64,000 nt of DNA, taken from NCBI GenBank assembly GCA_019416425.1, contig DXXK01000027.1, forward strand, positions 22,058 through 86,057, in the 5' to 3' direction. The notes beneath the pieces were generated by a model. The model was not told the origin of the DNA and did not search any database. It saw only the letters and a program-made list of their open reading frames with translations. The DNA is from Bacteroidales bacterium. GTDB lineage: Bacteria > Bacteroidota > Bacteroidia > Bacteroidales > Muribaculaceae. Every line of letters starts with the position of its first letter. Position 1 is the stretch's first letter. Below, one piece after another: positions 26,601 to 35,299 of the stretch. Both the position numbers and the translations under genes were made by a program.

Positions 26601-29345
26601 TTATCTGAGAATTGAGATATGAATGTCATCCATCAAACCAGATAGGTCATGGAAATAATAGACTCCTGATGGAACCAAGTTGCCATTGGAGTCACTGGTA
26701 TCCCAGATAGCATTATTGTTAGCTGTATTGATAAGTGTTGAAACTTTTTTACCATTTTCGTCTTCAACTATAATTGAAGAACCTGAGGGGATATTATTCA
26801 AACGTATAACACCTGCAAAGTCAGGTGTCACAGAGGTTGGTTCAACAGAAGGTGTGATTTTCCCGTTTTCTGAATCCAACGTATAGGGGGTCATGGACAT
26901 TAGACCTCCATCAGTGGCTATGAAAAGGTCTTGAGTGTCAGGATTCCAGCAGATATCGTTGATCTGGTTTGATAACAATGGAGAATTCTCTGTCGTATAG
27001 TGGGCTATTACATTCTTACGGTCTGCGGATATGCCATAGACCCCCTCATTACCGGTGCCAATCCACATGCGATTGTATTCGTCAAAAGAGAGGGAATAAA
27101 TGGATTGGTATTGTACAATTGGAGTCATTGAGCCATCACGATTTGCGAGGTTTACCACTTCTGCCTTGATAGTGTTATCGATGACGGGAGAATTGGGATT
27201 GAAACGAACGAGATTACTGGCTACAGGAACAGTTACATCTCCAGTAAGGGAATCTTCCTCTATTACGTATATGTAACCTCCATGTGTCAATAATCCGGTA
27301 GGAGTGGCAAAATAAGTAATAATACTAACTTTATCGTCTGAAGTATCCTCTAATGTTCCGTTATGATCAAGGATCATGAGGGGATGTCCCCATGTAGAAG
27401 GGAATATTAATATTTTATTTTGATTATTTTTGTGTTTTAACGCTAAACCATGAGCTAAACGTCCAGGCATGTTTGCTGTGTGTCCGGTAGGAATCGCAAG
27501 TTTTGTCCATGATCCGTAGTTTGAAACATTTTGATTTTCTAATGAATTATTATAATCGGAAGCTTTCCAGCAGAATACGCGTAATCCAAGTGGGCCACCA
27601 TTGCTGTTCATGCTGTCCGGAAAGAATATCCACAGATTGCCATCCTGATCGGTTCCGCAGACATATAGTGCAGGGCATCCTTTGGCGTTACCTGGAATCA
27701 CTGATGCAAAACCTGGATAGAATGAGTAGTTTGTATCTTGTTCATAACTAAAATGAAGGATTTGGCCGGTGATGTTGTCTAAATTCATAGCTGCAATTCC
27801 GGAGTACATTGACCCCACAAGTACATAGTCGGGATTCAGGGGATCAACTATGAAACTATTTGGATGCCTTATGGGATATGCATATTCTCCGTACTTTGTG
27901 TTTTCGAATTTCGTTTTTGCGGCAGAGTTGGTATTGCAGAAATCCGGAGTTGTGTAGATGGGGGAGTAGTTGGTCCAGATGCCGTTTTTATATCCGCTCA
28001 TGAGTAGTGGCAGAGGAGATACCTCGGCATTGTTGAACATTGTGGAAGTGCGGCTCATGCATATCATTCCCTTGGTTGAGGAGTATTTCAGCTGGGCGTT
28101 GCGCATTGCTGTTAGTCCCTTCCACTGGATACGGGGCGAGCCGGTGGTCCAGGTTGTGGAATTGCCATAGCCGGAAGCCTTCTCGCAGTAAAATCCTTTA
28201 CGGAGCTCGTAGAACCAGAAGTTCTCGAAATCATAGCTGCTCGTCTGGCGTGCGAGTGCTGAAATATAACCAGTATTGAATTTTCGACTCTGAGAGTCGA
28301 TTTTATTCGTGTCGGGATTGTATTTCAGTGAGTAGATATAGTCCTTGGAATATGCAAGATATCCGTCCTGGGTCGGAACGAAGTTGTTCTCGAACTCATC
28401 GTTGACGTAATAGTTGAAATTGATGTAACTTATGGAGCTGCTTGTGGATGCAAGGCTTCCATTGGCGGCTAGGAGTTGTCCGGAAAATCCTGTGTCGGTT
28501 AACTGTGTCGTGATGGAAGTAATGTTCCCGGTCAATCCTAATTGTACGAGACAGATATTCTTCCCTTCGGTCAGGGTTATGAAGGCGTTGGCGGACACCG
28601 GCATGATGCCGTGGATTTTAGCAGGCATACTGCCCCCGGTATTCGACTGTGATGTCAGGTTGCCGAGGGAACCAAGGCTCGTATCGATGTGTGCGGTGTA
28701 TATTACATTGTCGACAATCGCCACTACACGGTCTCCCACACGGCAGACGGAATTGACACTTGCTCCCCAGTCTGCGGAATCGACGGCCCTGAATGTCTTG
28801 CCATCGATACGTGCGAAGCCGTTTGATGATGTGATCCAGATATCTCCGTTCTCCTTATCGATGGCGATGTTCTTAGGAGTGATTGTCAATCCTCCGTTTA
28901 GTCCGGCAAAATCCTGAATGGTATGTATCTCCCTGGAATCGGTAACTACATCGATCATGCCATTGGTGTAGGCCATGACCAGCATGCCTCGTACGGGATC
29001 ATAGTATACGCATCGGGCATCAAGTCCTGCTGTTGGGAAATCATCGGCCAGACTGCGGACACCGTTTGTGAGATTTTGCTTGTCAATATATAAGACAGTA
29101 CCATTAGGGTTGGAATACTGGCTACGAGTGCCGTTGGCCTGCGTGTATAGCTGCTGGTGCGCCCAGATGTACACATACCGTGGGCCTTCCATGATTTTGC
29201 GGACCTGGCCGTCGAAAGCCGTGTGGCGTTTCCAGTTGGAGCCGGTATTGGTGTCGATAGCCGTTGCTTGCGCCGCGGCCGGGTGCAAGGTCAGTAGAAT
29301 CGCGGCCAGCGCGAGGGTAATTATGCTTAGTCTTACGTGTTGCAT
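26601..29345 (-). CDS. PorZ-like beta-propeller protein with type IX sorting tail
   Basis: A 914-residue exported protein: signal peptide to about residue 26 (ending AAAQA), two or three Reg_prop-type propellers over about 30-810 (for example MWIGTGNEGVYGISADRKN and DLFIATDGGLMSM near the end), and a C-terminal domain (IIVEDENGKKVSTLINTA, then SGVYYFHDL) of the type IX secretion class. This layout without a kinase is that of PorZ, a component of the type IX attachment complex that binds anionic lipopolysaccharide in Porphyromonas. The family match is by architecture only; orphan propeller proteins exist. The 3' two-thirds of the gene is noticeably more A+T-rich than its 5' part. It is the first gene of a two-gene unit with the GT-C-like protein. 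Confidence 0.62.
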   Translation of the reverse strand: MQHVRLSIITLALAAILLTLHPAAAQATAIDTNTGSNWKRHTAFDGQVRKIMEGPRYVYIWAHQQLYTQANGTRSQYSNPNGTVLYIDKQNLTNGVRSLADDFPTAGLDARCVYYDPVRGMLVMAYTNGMIDVVTDSREIHTIQDFAGLNGGLTITPKNIAIDKENGDIWITSSNGFARIDGKTFRAVDSADWGASVNSVCRVGDRVVAIVDNVIYTAHIDTSLGSLGNLTSQSNTGGSMPAKIHGIMPVSANAFITLTEGKNICLVQLGLTGNITSITTQLTDTGFSGQLLAANGSLASTSSSISYINFNYYVNDEFENNFVPTQDGYLAYSKDYIYSLKYNPDTNKIDSQSRKFNTGYISALARQTSSYDFENFWFYELRKGFYCEKASGYGNSTTWTTGSPRIQWKGLTAMRNAQLKYSSTKGMICMSRTSTMFNNAEVSPLPLLMSGYKNGIWTNYSPIYTTPDFCNTNSAAKTKFENTKYGEYAYPIRHPNSFIVDPLNPDYVLVGSMYSGIAAMNLDNITGQILHFSYEQDTNYSFYPGFASVIPGNAKGCPALYVCGTDQDGNLWIFFPDSMNSNGGPLGLRVFCWKASDYNNSLENQNVSNYGSWTKLAIPTGHTANMPGRLAHGLALKHKNNQNKILIFPSTWGHPLMILDHNGTLEDTSDDKVSIITYFATPTGLLTHGGYIYVIEEDSLTGDVTVPVASNLVRFNPNSPVIDNTIKAEVVNLANRDGSMTPIVQYQSIYSLSFDEYNRMWIGTGNEGVYGISADRKNVIAHYTTENSPLLSNQINDICWNPDTQDLFIATDGGLMSMTPYTLDSENGKITPSVEPTSVTPDFAGVIRLNNIPSGSSIIVEDENGKKVSTLINTANNNAIWDTSDSNGNLVPSGVYYFHDLSGLMDDIHISILR

Positions 29346-29491
29346 GTTCTGAATGGTGTTGCCGCTTCCGGCAGTACAAACGTTCTCATTTTAAAACGAA
29401 TCCTTACCCCTTAATATTATAGGTGATGGACTTCCGGTCTTGTTCCTGAAGGTTGTATTTGGTTAATTTTGTCCCGAAATGGCGAATTATT

Positions 29492-29521
29492 TTGTGGTTA
29501 AAGGAAATTGTTCTAACTTTG
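29492..29521 (+). promoter_or_regulatory. Promoter of the steroid-reductase-type cluster
   Basis: TTG at 29492-29494, nineteen bases, TAACTTTG at 29514-29521. The ATG of the first gene is at 29526, four bases later, so the transcript is predicted to be leaderless. Confidence 0.78.
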
Positions 29522-29525
29522 CAAC

Positions 29526-30305
29526 ATGTATGCGGTTTTTGAACCAACGTTTTACTATACGGTGTGCGGGGTGATGCTCGTGCTTGCGGTATTGGTGTTC
29601 GTCGCGCTCCATAAGGTCACGGCGGGATACGGCGTGATGTACAACTCCCACTGGGGGCCGTCGGTCAACAACCGTCTGGGATGGATCCTGATGGAGGCGC
29701 CGGTGTTCATAGCCATGCTCCTGTTCTGGCTCCTGAGTCCCCGCGCCGCGCAGCCTGCTCTGGTCGTCATGGCCGCCCTCTTCGAGCTGCACTACTTCCA
29801 ACGCGCTTTCATCTTCCCGCTCATGATTCGTGGCCGCAACCGTATGCCGTTGATAATCATTCTGATGGGAATAATATTCAATTTGGTCAACAGCTACATG
29901 ATCGGCGGCTGGCTGTTCTACGTCAGTCCTGCCGCCCAATATCCCGTTTCCTGGCTCGCCAGTCCGCAGTTCATCATCGGCACGGTGGTCTTTCTGTTCG
30001 GGATGTGGATCAATCTCCAGTCGGACTACATCATTCGTCACCTGCGCAAGCCGGGTGACACACGCCACTATATTCCCCGCGGAGGCATGTTCCGATATGT
30101 CACCTCCGCCAACTACTTCGGCGAGCTCACCGAATGGGTGGGCTATGCCATCCTGACATGGTCGCTCGGCGGGCTGACGTTCGTGGTTTGGACCTTCGCG
30201 AATCTGGCACCGCGGGCCATCAGCCTGCACAAACGTTACATCAAGGAATTCGGAAACGAGTACGCTCGGCTTGACCGGCGGTATCTCATTCCATTTATAT
30301 ACTGA
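29526..30305 (+). CDS. 3-oxo-5-alpha-steroid 4-dehydrogenase family protein (5AR)
   Basis: A 259-residue membrane reductase of the steroid 5-alpha-reductase family, expected to reduce the delta-4 double bond of 3-keto steroids with NADPH. It shows six or seven hydrophobic spans, a conserved middle (LFELHYFQRAFIFPLMIRG) and the diagnostic C-terminal half: INLQSDYIIRHLRKPGD, IPRGGMFRYVTSANYFGE, and the ending NLAPRAISLHKRYIKEFG. Eukaryotic SRD5A proteins share these elements and the length of about 255-260. An old-yellow-enzyme reductase and a short-chain dehydrogenase follow in an operon, matching the 5AR-5BR-HSDH sets described in gut Bacteroidota that convert 3-oxo bile acids. The family call is strong; bile acid or steroid hormone as substrate is inferred. 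Confidence 0.85.
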   Translation: MYAVFEPTFYYTVCGVMLVLAVLVFVALHKVTAGYGVMYNSHWGPSVNNRLGWILMEAPVFIAMLLFWLLSPRAAQPALVVMAALFELHYFQRAFIFPLMIRGRNRMPLIIILMGIIFNLVNSYMIGGWLFYVSPAAQYPVSWLASPQFIIGTVVFLFGMWINLQSDYIIRHLRKPGDTRHYIPRGGMFRYVTSANYFGELTEWVGYAILTWSLGGLTFVVWTFANLAPRAISLHKRYIKEFGNEYARLDRRYLIPFIY

Positions 30306-30309
30306 ACTC

Positions 30310-31539
30310 ATGAAACTGTTCACACCAGGCAAGATAGGGCCGGTAGAACTACGCAACCGCACCATACGGTCGGCAGCATTTGAAGGAATGGGCCGTGACA
30401 ACGGACCCACGGATATGCTTCGCGACTATCACCTCTCGGTGGCACGCGGCGGCGTGGGAATGACCACTCTGGCCTATGCCGGCATCTGCCGTTCCGCACT
30501 TTCGTTCAAGACACAGTTATGGCTGCGCCCCGAGATTGTCCCGGCGCTGCGCGAGATAACCGACGGTATCCATGAGGCCGGCGCCAAGGCCAGCATCCAG
30601 ATTGGCCACTGCGGCAATATGACACACCGCTCCACGGCCGGAGGCACGCCGGTAGGTGCGTCCGGAGGTTTCAACCTCTATTCACCCACCTTCTGCCGCG
30701 GACTCCGCGAGGACGAGCTCGTAACGCTGGCCCGCCAGTTCGGCGAGGCTGTCGACACGGCCCGCGATGCCGGATTCGACTGCGTCGAGGTTCACGCCGG
30801 ACATGGTTACCTGATCTCGCAGTTCCTGTCACCCTACACCAACCGCCGTCGCGACGGTTTCGGCGGCCCGCTGGAGAACCGCATGCGGTTCATGAACATG
30901 TGTCTGGAGCAGGTCATGAAACATGCCGGTTCCGACATGGGCGTTATAGTCAAGACCAACATGCGCGATGGCTTCAAGGGAGGCCTCGAGATTGACGACT
31001 GCCTTACTGTCGCCAGGGAGATAGAGCGCGCCGGTGTCCACGGCATGGTTCTGAGCGGCGGCTTCGTCAGCAAGGCGCCAATGTACGTGATGCGTGGCGA
31101 GATGCCCATCTACTCCATGACCTACTACATGAAGCAGCTGTGGCTCAAGTACGGTGTCCGAATGGTAGGCAGGTACATGATACCCACGGTGCCTTTCAAG
31201 GAGCTGTATTTTCTGGACGACGCCCGTCTGTTCCGGCAGGAACTGAAGCTGCCGCTGATCTATGTCGGCGGAGTCGTGGACCGCAAGGGTGCGGACCGGG
31301 TTCTGGACGACGAGGGCTTTGACTTCATTCAGATGGGCCGCGCGCTGCTCAACGAGCCGGACTTCGTGAACAAGATGCAGGCGGCCCAGGGCAATCACCG
31401 TTGCGGCTGCGAGCATGTCAATTACTGCATCGCCCGCATGTACAGCCGCGAGATGGCATGCCACCAGCACTGTAACGACCTGCCGAAACGCATACGCAAG
31501 GAAATCGAGGAAATCAAGGAACGTGATGCCAAAAGATAA
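30310..31539 (+). CDS. NADH:flavin oxidoreductase, old yellow enzyme/BaiCD-like (putative 5BR)
   Basis: A 409-residue FMN-binding TIM-barrel reductase. I take the ATG at 30310 (MKLFTPGKIGPVELRNR), four bases after the 5AR stop; the upstream frame overlaps 5AR. Motifs are the FMN-binding start, the HAGHGYLISQFLSPYTNRRRD active-site loop with the H-x-x-H-like pair, and the phosphate-binding FDFIQMGRALLNEPDFV. It is shorter than the BaiCD and 2,4-dienoyl-CoA reductase types (about 640-670 residues), lacking their FAD/NAD domain, yet it keeps a cysteine cluster at the C-terminus (Cys365, 367, 373, 384, 388) where those enzymes hold a [4Fe-4S] centre. Expected to reduce the 4,5 double bond of a 3-oxo steroid from the beta face. 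Family sure, stereochemistry inferred. Confidence 0.82.
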   Translation: MKLFTPGKIGPVELRNRTIRSAAFEGMGRDNGPTDMLRDYHLSVARGGVGMTTLAYAGICRSALSFKTQLWLRPEIVPALREITDGIHEAGAKASIQIGHCGNMTHRSTAGGTPVGASGGFNLYSPTFCRGLREDELVTLARQFGEAVDTARDAGFDCVEVHAGHGYLISQFLSPYTNRRRDGFGGPLENRMRFMNMCLEQVMKHAGSDMGVIVKTNMRDGFKGGLEIDDCLTVAREIERAGVHGMVLSGGFVSKAPMYVMRGEMPIYSMTYYMKQLWLKYGVRMVGRYMIPTVPFKELYFLDDARLFRQELKLPLIYVGGVVDRKGADRVLDDEGFDFIQMGRALLNEPDFVNKMQAAQGNHRCGCEHVNYCIARMYSREMACHQHCNDLPKRIRKEIEEIKERDAKR

Positions 31540-32332
31540 TCTGAAAGGCCACACCGTTCTGGTGACAGGAGCCAGCAGCGGTATCGGCCTGTGTTTCAGC
31601 CGCGAGTTCGCCAGTCGTGGCGCCGATTTGGTGATGGTGTCCAACCAGGAAGGCATTCTCCAGCAGACTGCCCACGAGGTTGCCCGCGAGTATGGAGTCA
31701 AGGCCGTGCCGTTCTTCTGTGACCTGACCGCCGCCGATACCGACCGTCAGATCACGGAGTTCATCGACGCGCAGGGTATCGACGTGGACATGCTGGTTAA
31801 CAACGCCGGAATATTCGGTTTTGATACGGTATGCGACATGCCGGAACGCAAGATCGACTGTTTTCTTGACCTGCACTGCCGTGCGGTGACCAAGCTGAGC
31901 CGCACGTTCGCCGAGCGCTTCGCCGCCCGTGGCGGAGGCCGTATCCTGAACATGTCGTCCATGTCCTGCTGGATGCCTATGCCCGGCATCGCCATGTACT
32001 CGGCCACCAAGGCCTACATTCGTGTCTTCACCCGCGCGTTGCATTACGAGATGCGGGACCGAGGCGTGTCCGTCACCGTGGCCTGTCCCGGAGGCATCGC
32101 CACTGACCTGTTCGGACTTCCCAAGAACCTCATGAAACTGGCCGTCAACGTCCACGCAGTGCAGACTCCGGAGAAGTTTGTCCGCAAGGCCGTCGACCGG
32201 ATGCTGCGCGGCCGCAGGCAATACATCAACGGCATGCTCAACCGCCTCGCCATCGTGGCAGTGGGCATAGCACCCACTCCCGTCCGGATGCTGGTCAAGC
32301 GCAAGATGCTGGACCGCGGCATTACACGGTGA
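31526..32332 (+). CDS. Short-chain dehydrogenase/reductase (putative hydroxysteroid dehydrogenase)
   Basis: A 268-residue classical SDR. The ATG at 31526 has AAGGA in front and overlaps the end of the flavin reductase gene by 14 bases, showing tight coupling. It has the cofactor motif TGASSGIG near the start, NNAG, a catalytic Ser in NMSSMS and the Tyr-x-x-x-Lys pair in YSATK. The C-terminal region (RLAIVAVGIAPTPVRMLVKR) is amphipathic and could contact membrane. In the neighbourhood of 5AR and 5BR it would reduce a 3-oxo group to a 3-hydroxyl, as the 3-beta-HSDH of isoallolithocholate-forming Bacteroidota does. SDR substrate choice is hard to predict from sequence, so the steroid role rests mainly on context. 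Confidence 0.8.
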   Translation: MPKDNLKGHTVLVTGASSGIGLCFSREFASRGADLVMVSNQEGILQQTAHEVAREYGVKAVPFFCDLTAADTDRQITEFIDAQGIDVDMLVNNAGIFGFDTVCDMPERKIDCFLDLHCRAVTKLSRTFAERFAARGGGRILNMSSMSCWMPMPGIAMYSATKAYIRVFTRALHYEMRDRGVSVTVACPGGIATDLFGLPKNLMKLAVNVHAVQTPEKFVRKAVDRMLRGRRQYINGMLNRLAIVAVGIAPTPVRMLVKRKMLDRGITR

Positions 32333-32417
32333 CATGTGGCTGTATATAACCAAAACGCTCTCCCCGTTGTTTGAATTTTAGGGATGCTTCCACTACATCC
32401 CGGTGAATTGAAAAGGT

Positions 32418-34235
32418 ATGGCAAATAGATTAGTAGAGATCATAGGGCGTCAGGCGGAGAAGTACGGCGAGCGCGAGGCGTATCGCTTCTGCTGGCGCAA
32501 GGATGGCGAATGGCTGTCCACCTCCTGGGCCGAGTTCGCGGTGCAGGTGGAGGTGGCCGGCAAGGCCCTGGCCGCTTTGGGACTGCTGGAGAAAGACACC
32601 GTGGCGATATGCTCGCCCAATACTCCACAGATCCTTATTACCGAGTTCGGAGCGTTCCGCAACCGTATCGCGGTCATTCCCATCTATTCCTCGTCGGTGC
32701 AGTCCCAGTACGACTTCATCGTCGGCAACGGCCGCGCACGCGTGCTGTTTGTAGGCGACAAGCACCAGTATCCTATGGCCTACGAATACTGGAAGGCACA
32801 TCCCGACCAGATTGTCAGGATCGTGGTTTTCAAGAACGACGGACTCGCCCTGCGCGACGACGATACGGTCTCGATCTTCTGGGATGACTTCGTGCGCCTG
32901 GGAATGGAGGCCGATGAATCCGTGGTCAGCGAGGTCACCGCCCGCATGGAACGCGGCTTTCCCGACGACATGGCCACGCTGATCTACACCTCCGGCACCA
33001 CCGGCGAGCCTAAGGGCGTCGTGATAACCCACAGCAACTACGACTCCTGTATCGACAAGCACATGAAACTTCTGAAGGGACTGTCGGACCGCGACCTCTC
33101 GATGGCGTTCCTCCCCATGAGCCATATCCTGGAGAAGGCATGGTGCTTCTTCCTCCTGTCCAAGGGTGTGCCGATCGCGGTGAACTACGATCCACGCCTG
33201 ATCCAGGACACCATCCACAACGTGCATCCCAGCGTGATGTGCTGTGTGCCCCGGTTCTGGGAGAAGGTCTACGCCGGCGTAAAGGAGAAGATCTCCCGGA
33301 TGAGCCGTGTCCAGCGCTGGATGGTCAGCCGTGCCGTAGCCGTCGGCAAGAAACGCAACATCCGTTACCGCCGACTGGGCAAGGCAGCCCCCTGGCTTGT
33401 CGAGAAGGAATATCAGTTCTGGGACCGCCGCGTGTTCCAGAAGCTCAAGGACGCCATCGGCATACCGAACCCCAATTTCTATCCCACTGCCGGGGCGCCG
33501 CTGTCCGACACCATCTGCGAGTTCATGCGCTCCGTGGGCATCAATGTCATAATCGGTTACGGTCTGAGCGAGACCACCGCTACCGTCTCCTGCTTCCCCG
33601 ATGTCGGCTGGGAGATCGGAACGGTCGGGGTGCCGCTGCCCGGCATCAAGGTCCGTATCGACACCAACGGCGAGATTCTGGTCAAGGGAGGCACCGTTAC
33701 TCCCGGCTATTTTGAGAATCCGGAGGCCAATGCCGCAGCCTTCACCGAGGACGGCTACTTCCGCACGGGCGATGCCGGACATTTCACGCCCTCGGGCGCA
33801 TTGGTGCTGACCGAGCGTGTCAAGGACCTGTTCAAGACCTCCAACGGCAAGTACATCGCTCCGCAGATGATGGAGTCGCGCCTGGCCGAGAACAAGTACA
33901 TCGACGAGGTGGCCGTGATCGGCGACCAGCGCAAGTTCGTCACCGCCCTGGTGGTGCCCAATCTGTCGCAGCTGCGCCGCTGGGCCGCAGACAAGGGCCT
34001 GGACTCCGAGGACACCGAGCAGCTGGTCAGGAATCCCAAGGTCGTGGAATTCATCATGAGCCAGATACAGGAGTACCAGAAGGACATAGCCGATTACGAG
34101 AAGATCAAGCGTATCACCCTGTTGCCGCACCACTTCTCCATCATGAACGGCGAGGTCACCAACACCATGAAGGTGCGTCGTCCCATCGTGGCGCGCAATT
34201 ATGCGGCGCAGATTGAGGCCATGTATGCATATTGA
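32418..34235 (+). CDS. Long-chain acyl-CoA ligase (AMP-forming)
   Basis: A 605-residue adenylate-forming ligase that activates a carboxylic acid as acyl-AMP and then transfers it to CoA. Visible are the P-loop LIYTSGTTGEPKGVVITH, the A5 motif GYGLSETTATVS, the A7 region YFRTGDAGHF and A8-like VKDLFKTSNGKYIAP, near the standard length for long-chain fatty acyl-CoA synthetases. It starts 85 bases after the SDR gene, with a short hairpin (GGGATG/CATCCC) and no clear promoter in between, so it may be co-transcribed with the reductase cluster. Fatty acid is the default substrate. A bile-acid or other side-chain carboxylate is possible only by context. Confidence 0.9.
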   Translation: MANRLVEIIGRQAEKYGEREAYRFCWRKDGEWLSTSWAEFAVQVEVAGKALAALGLLEKDTVAICSPNTPQILITEFGAFRNRIAVIPIYSSSVQSQYDFIVGNGRARVLFVGDKHQYPMAYEYWKAHPDQIVRIVVFKNDGLALRDDDTVSIFWDDFVRLGMEADESVVSEVTARMERGFPDDMATLIYTSGTTGEPKGVVITHSNYDSCIDKHMKLLKGLSDRDLSMAFLPMSHILEKAWCFFLLSKGVPIAVNYDPRLIQDTIHNVHPSVMCCVPRFWEKVYAGVKEKISRMSRVQRWMVSRAVAVGKKRNIRYRRLGKAAPWLVEKEYQFWDRRVFQKLKDAIGIPNPNFYPTAGAPLSDTICEFMRSVGINVIIGYGLSETTATVSCFPDVGWEIGTVGVPLPGIKVRIDTNGEILVKGGTVTPGYFENPEANAAAFTEDGYFRTGDAGHFTPSGALVLTERVKDLFKTSNGKYIAPQMMESRLAENKYIDEVAVIGDQRKFVTALVVPNLSQLRRWAADKGLDSEDTEQLVRNPKVVEFIMSQIQEYQKDIADYEKIKRITLLPHHFSIMNGEVTNTMKVRRPIVARNYAAQIEAMYAY

Positions 34236-34248
34236 CGTTCATTGAAAG

Positions 34249-34279
34249 TTGTGTGTTTAGTGAAATTTTGCTAATTTTG
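34249..34279 (+). promoter_or_regulatory. Promoter of the polyprenyl synthase gene
   Basis: TTG at 34249-34251, twenty bases, TAATTTTG at 34272-34279. The ATG at 34288 is only eight bases from the element, giving a leader of about five bases. Confidence 0.75.
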
Positions 34280-34287
34280 TGGTCGCA

Positions 34288-35262
34288 ATGGAGCAGATGA
34301 ACAATATCCAGCAGCGACTGGCACCGGAACTGAAGGCGATGAACGACATCATCGTCGGCGCTTTGCATACCCGCAACGAGATGATGGACGGCATCGTGAT
34401 GCGTTACCTCCGTGTCAAGGGGAAGCAGATCCGGCCCATGCTGGTGATACTCGGCGCCAAGATGTTCGGTCAGGTCACCGAGGAGGTGCTGTGCGCCGGA
34501 GCCGCGCTGGAGATTCTCCACAACGCCACGCTGATCCACGACGACATTGTCGACGAGACGGCCCTGCGCCGCGGCAATCCCACCATCAACGCCACCATGG
34601 GCAACCATGTCGCCGTCCTGGTGGGCGACTACTTCGTGTCCAACGCACTGGAGGTGGGCATCCGCACCGGCAACATCGACGTGGTCCGGGCCCTGTCCAG
34701 CCTCGGCAAGGAGCTGTCGCTCGGCGAGATCGACCAGATCTCCACCGCACGCGACCATATCTTCGACACCGGGCGTTACTTCACCGTCATCCGCCAGAAG
34801 ACAGCGTCTCTCTTCATGAAGTGCGTGCGTATGGGCATGGAGGTGGGAGGCGCTCCCGCTGAATATCAGGCGCCCATGGAGCGCTACGCCGAGCTGTTAG
34901 GACTCTGTTTCCAGATCAAGGACGACATCTTCGACTATTTCCCCAATCCTCAGATCGGCAAGCCCACCGGCAACGACCTCCGCGAGGGGAAGGTCACGCT
35001 GCCTCTGCTCATAGCGCTGCAGCAGGCACCTGCGGCCGAGTCCGACGCCATGAAGGCGCAGATACGTCATGGCGACCTGACCAAGGAGCAGATCGACGGC
35101 CTGGTGGAATTCGCCAAGGCACACGGGGGAATCGACGGTGCCTACGCCGTGATGCGCGACCTGCAGGCCGAGGCCGAGGCCATAATCGCCCCGATGCCCG
35201 ATTCAGCCTCCAAGGAGGCCTTCCGCGCCATTTTCGATTATATTATCGCAAGAGACAGATGA
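34288..35262 (+). CDS. Polyprenyl diphosphate synthase (octaprenyl-type)
   Basis: Builds the long isoprenoid chain, probably for menaquinone. The 324-residue protein has both aspartate-rich motifs of trans-prenyltransferases: the first in ATLIHDDIVDETALRRG and the second in FQIKDDIFDYFP; GKQIRPMLVILGA and the GKPTGNDLREGKVTLPLL region are also standard. I choose the ATG at 34288 (MEQMNNIQQRL), because the upstream GTG lies inside the promoter. Chain length cannot be read safely. It ends at a bidirectional terminator facing rnhB. Confidence 0.92.
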   Translation: MEQMNNIQQRLAPELKAMNDIIVGALHTRNEMMDGIVMRYLRVKGKQIRPMLVILGAKMFGQVTEEVLCAGAALEILHNATLIHDDIVDETALRRGNPTINATMGNHVAVLVGDYFVSNALEVGIRTGNIDVVRALSSLGKELSLGEIDQISTARDHIFDTGRYFTVIRQKTASLFMKCVRMGMEVGGAPAEYQAPMERYAELLGLCFQIKDDIFDYFPNPQIGKPTGNDLREGKVTLPLLIALQQAPAAESDAMKAQIRHGDLTKEQIDGLVEFAKAHGGIDGAYAVMRDLQAEAEAIIAPMPDSASKEAFRAIFDYIIARDR

Positions 35263-35299
35263 TACCGCTGACTTCCGTCAACGTTTCGGTGAAAGAGAA

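Noticed and set aside
30310..31539. Full-length BaiCD or 2,4-dienoyl-CoA reductase
   Set aside because: The protein stops at 409 residues and lacks the C-terminal FAD/NAD domain; only the barrel and cysteine cluster are present.
32430..34133. A 567-codon open frame on the minus strand opposite the acyl-CoA ligase
   Set aside because: Antisense shadow of a gene with intact AMP-binding motifs; composition is unlike a real protein.
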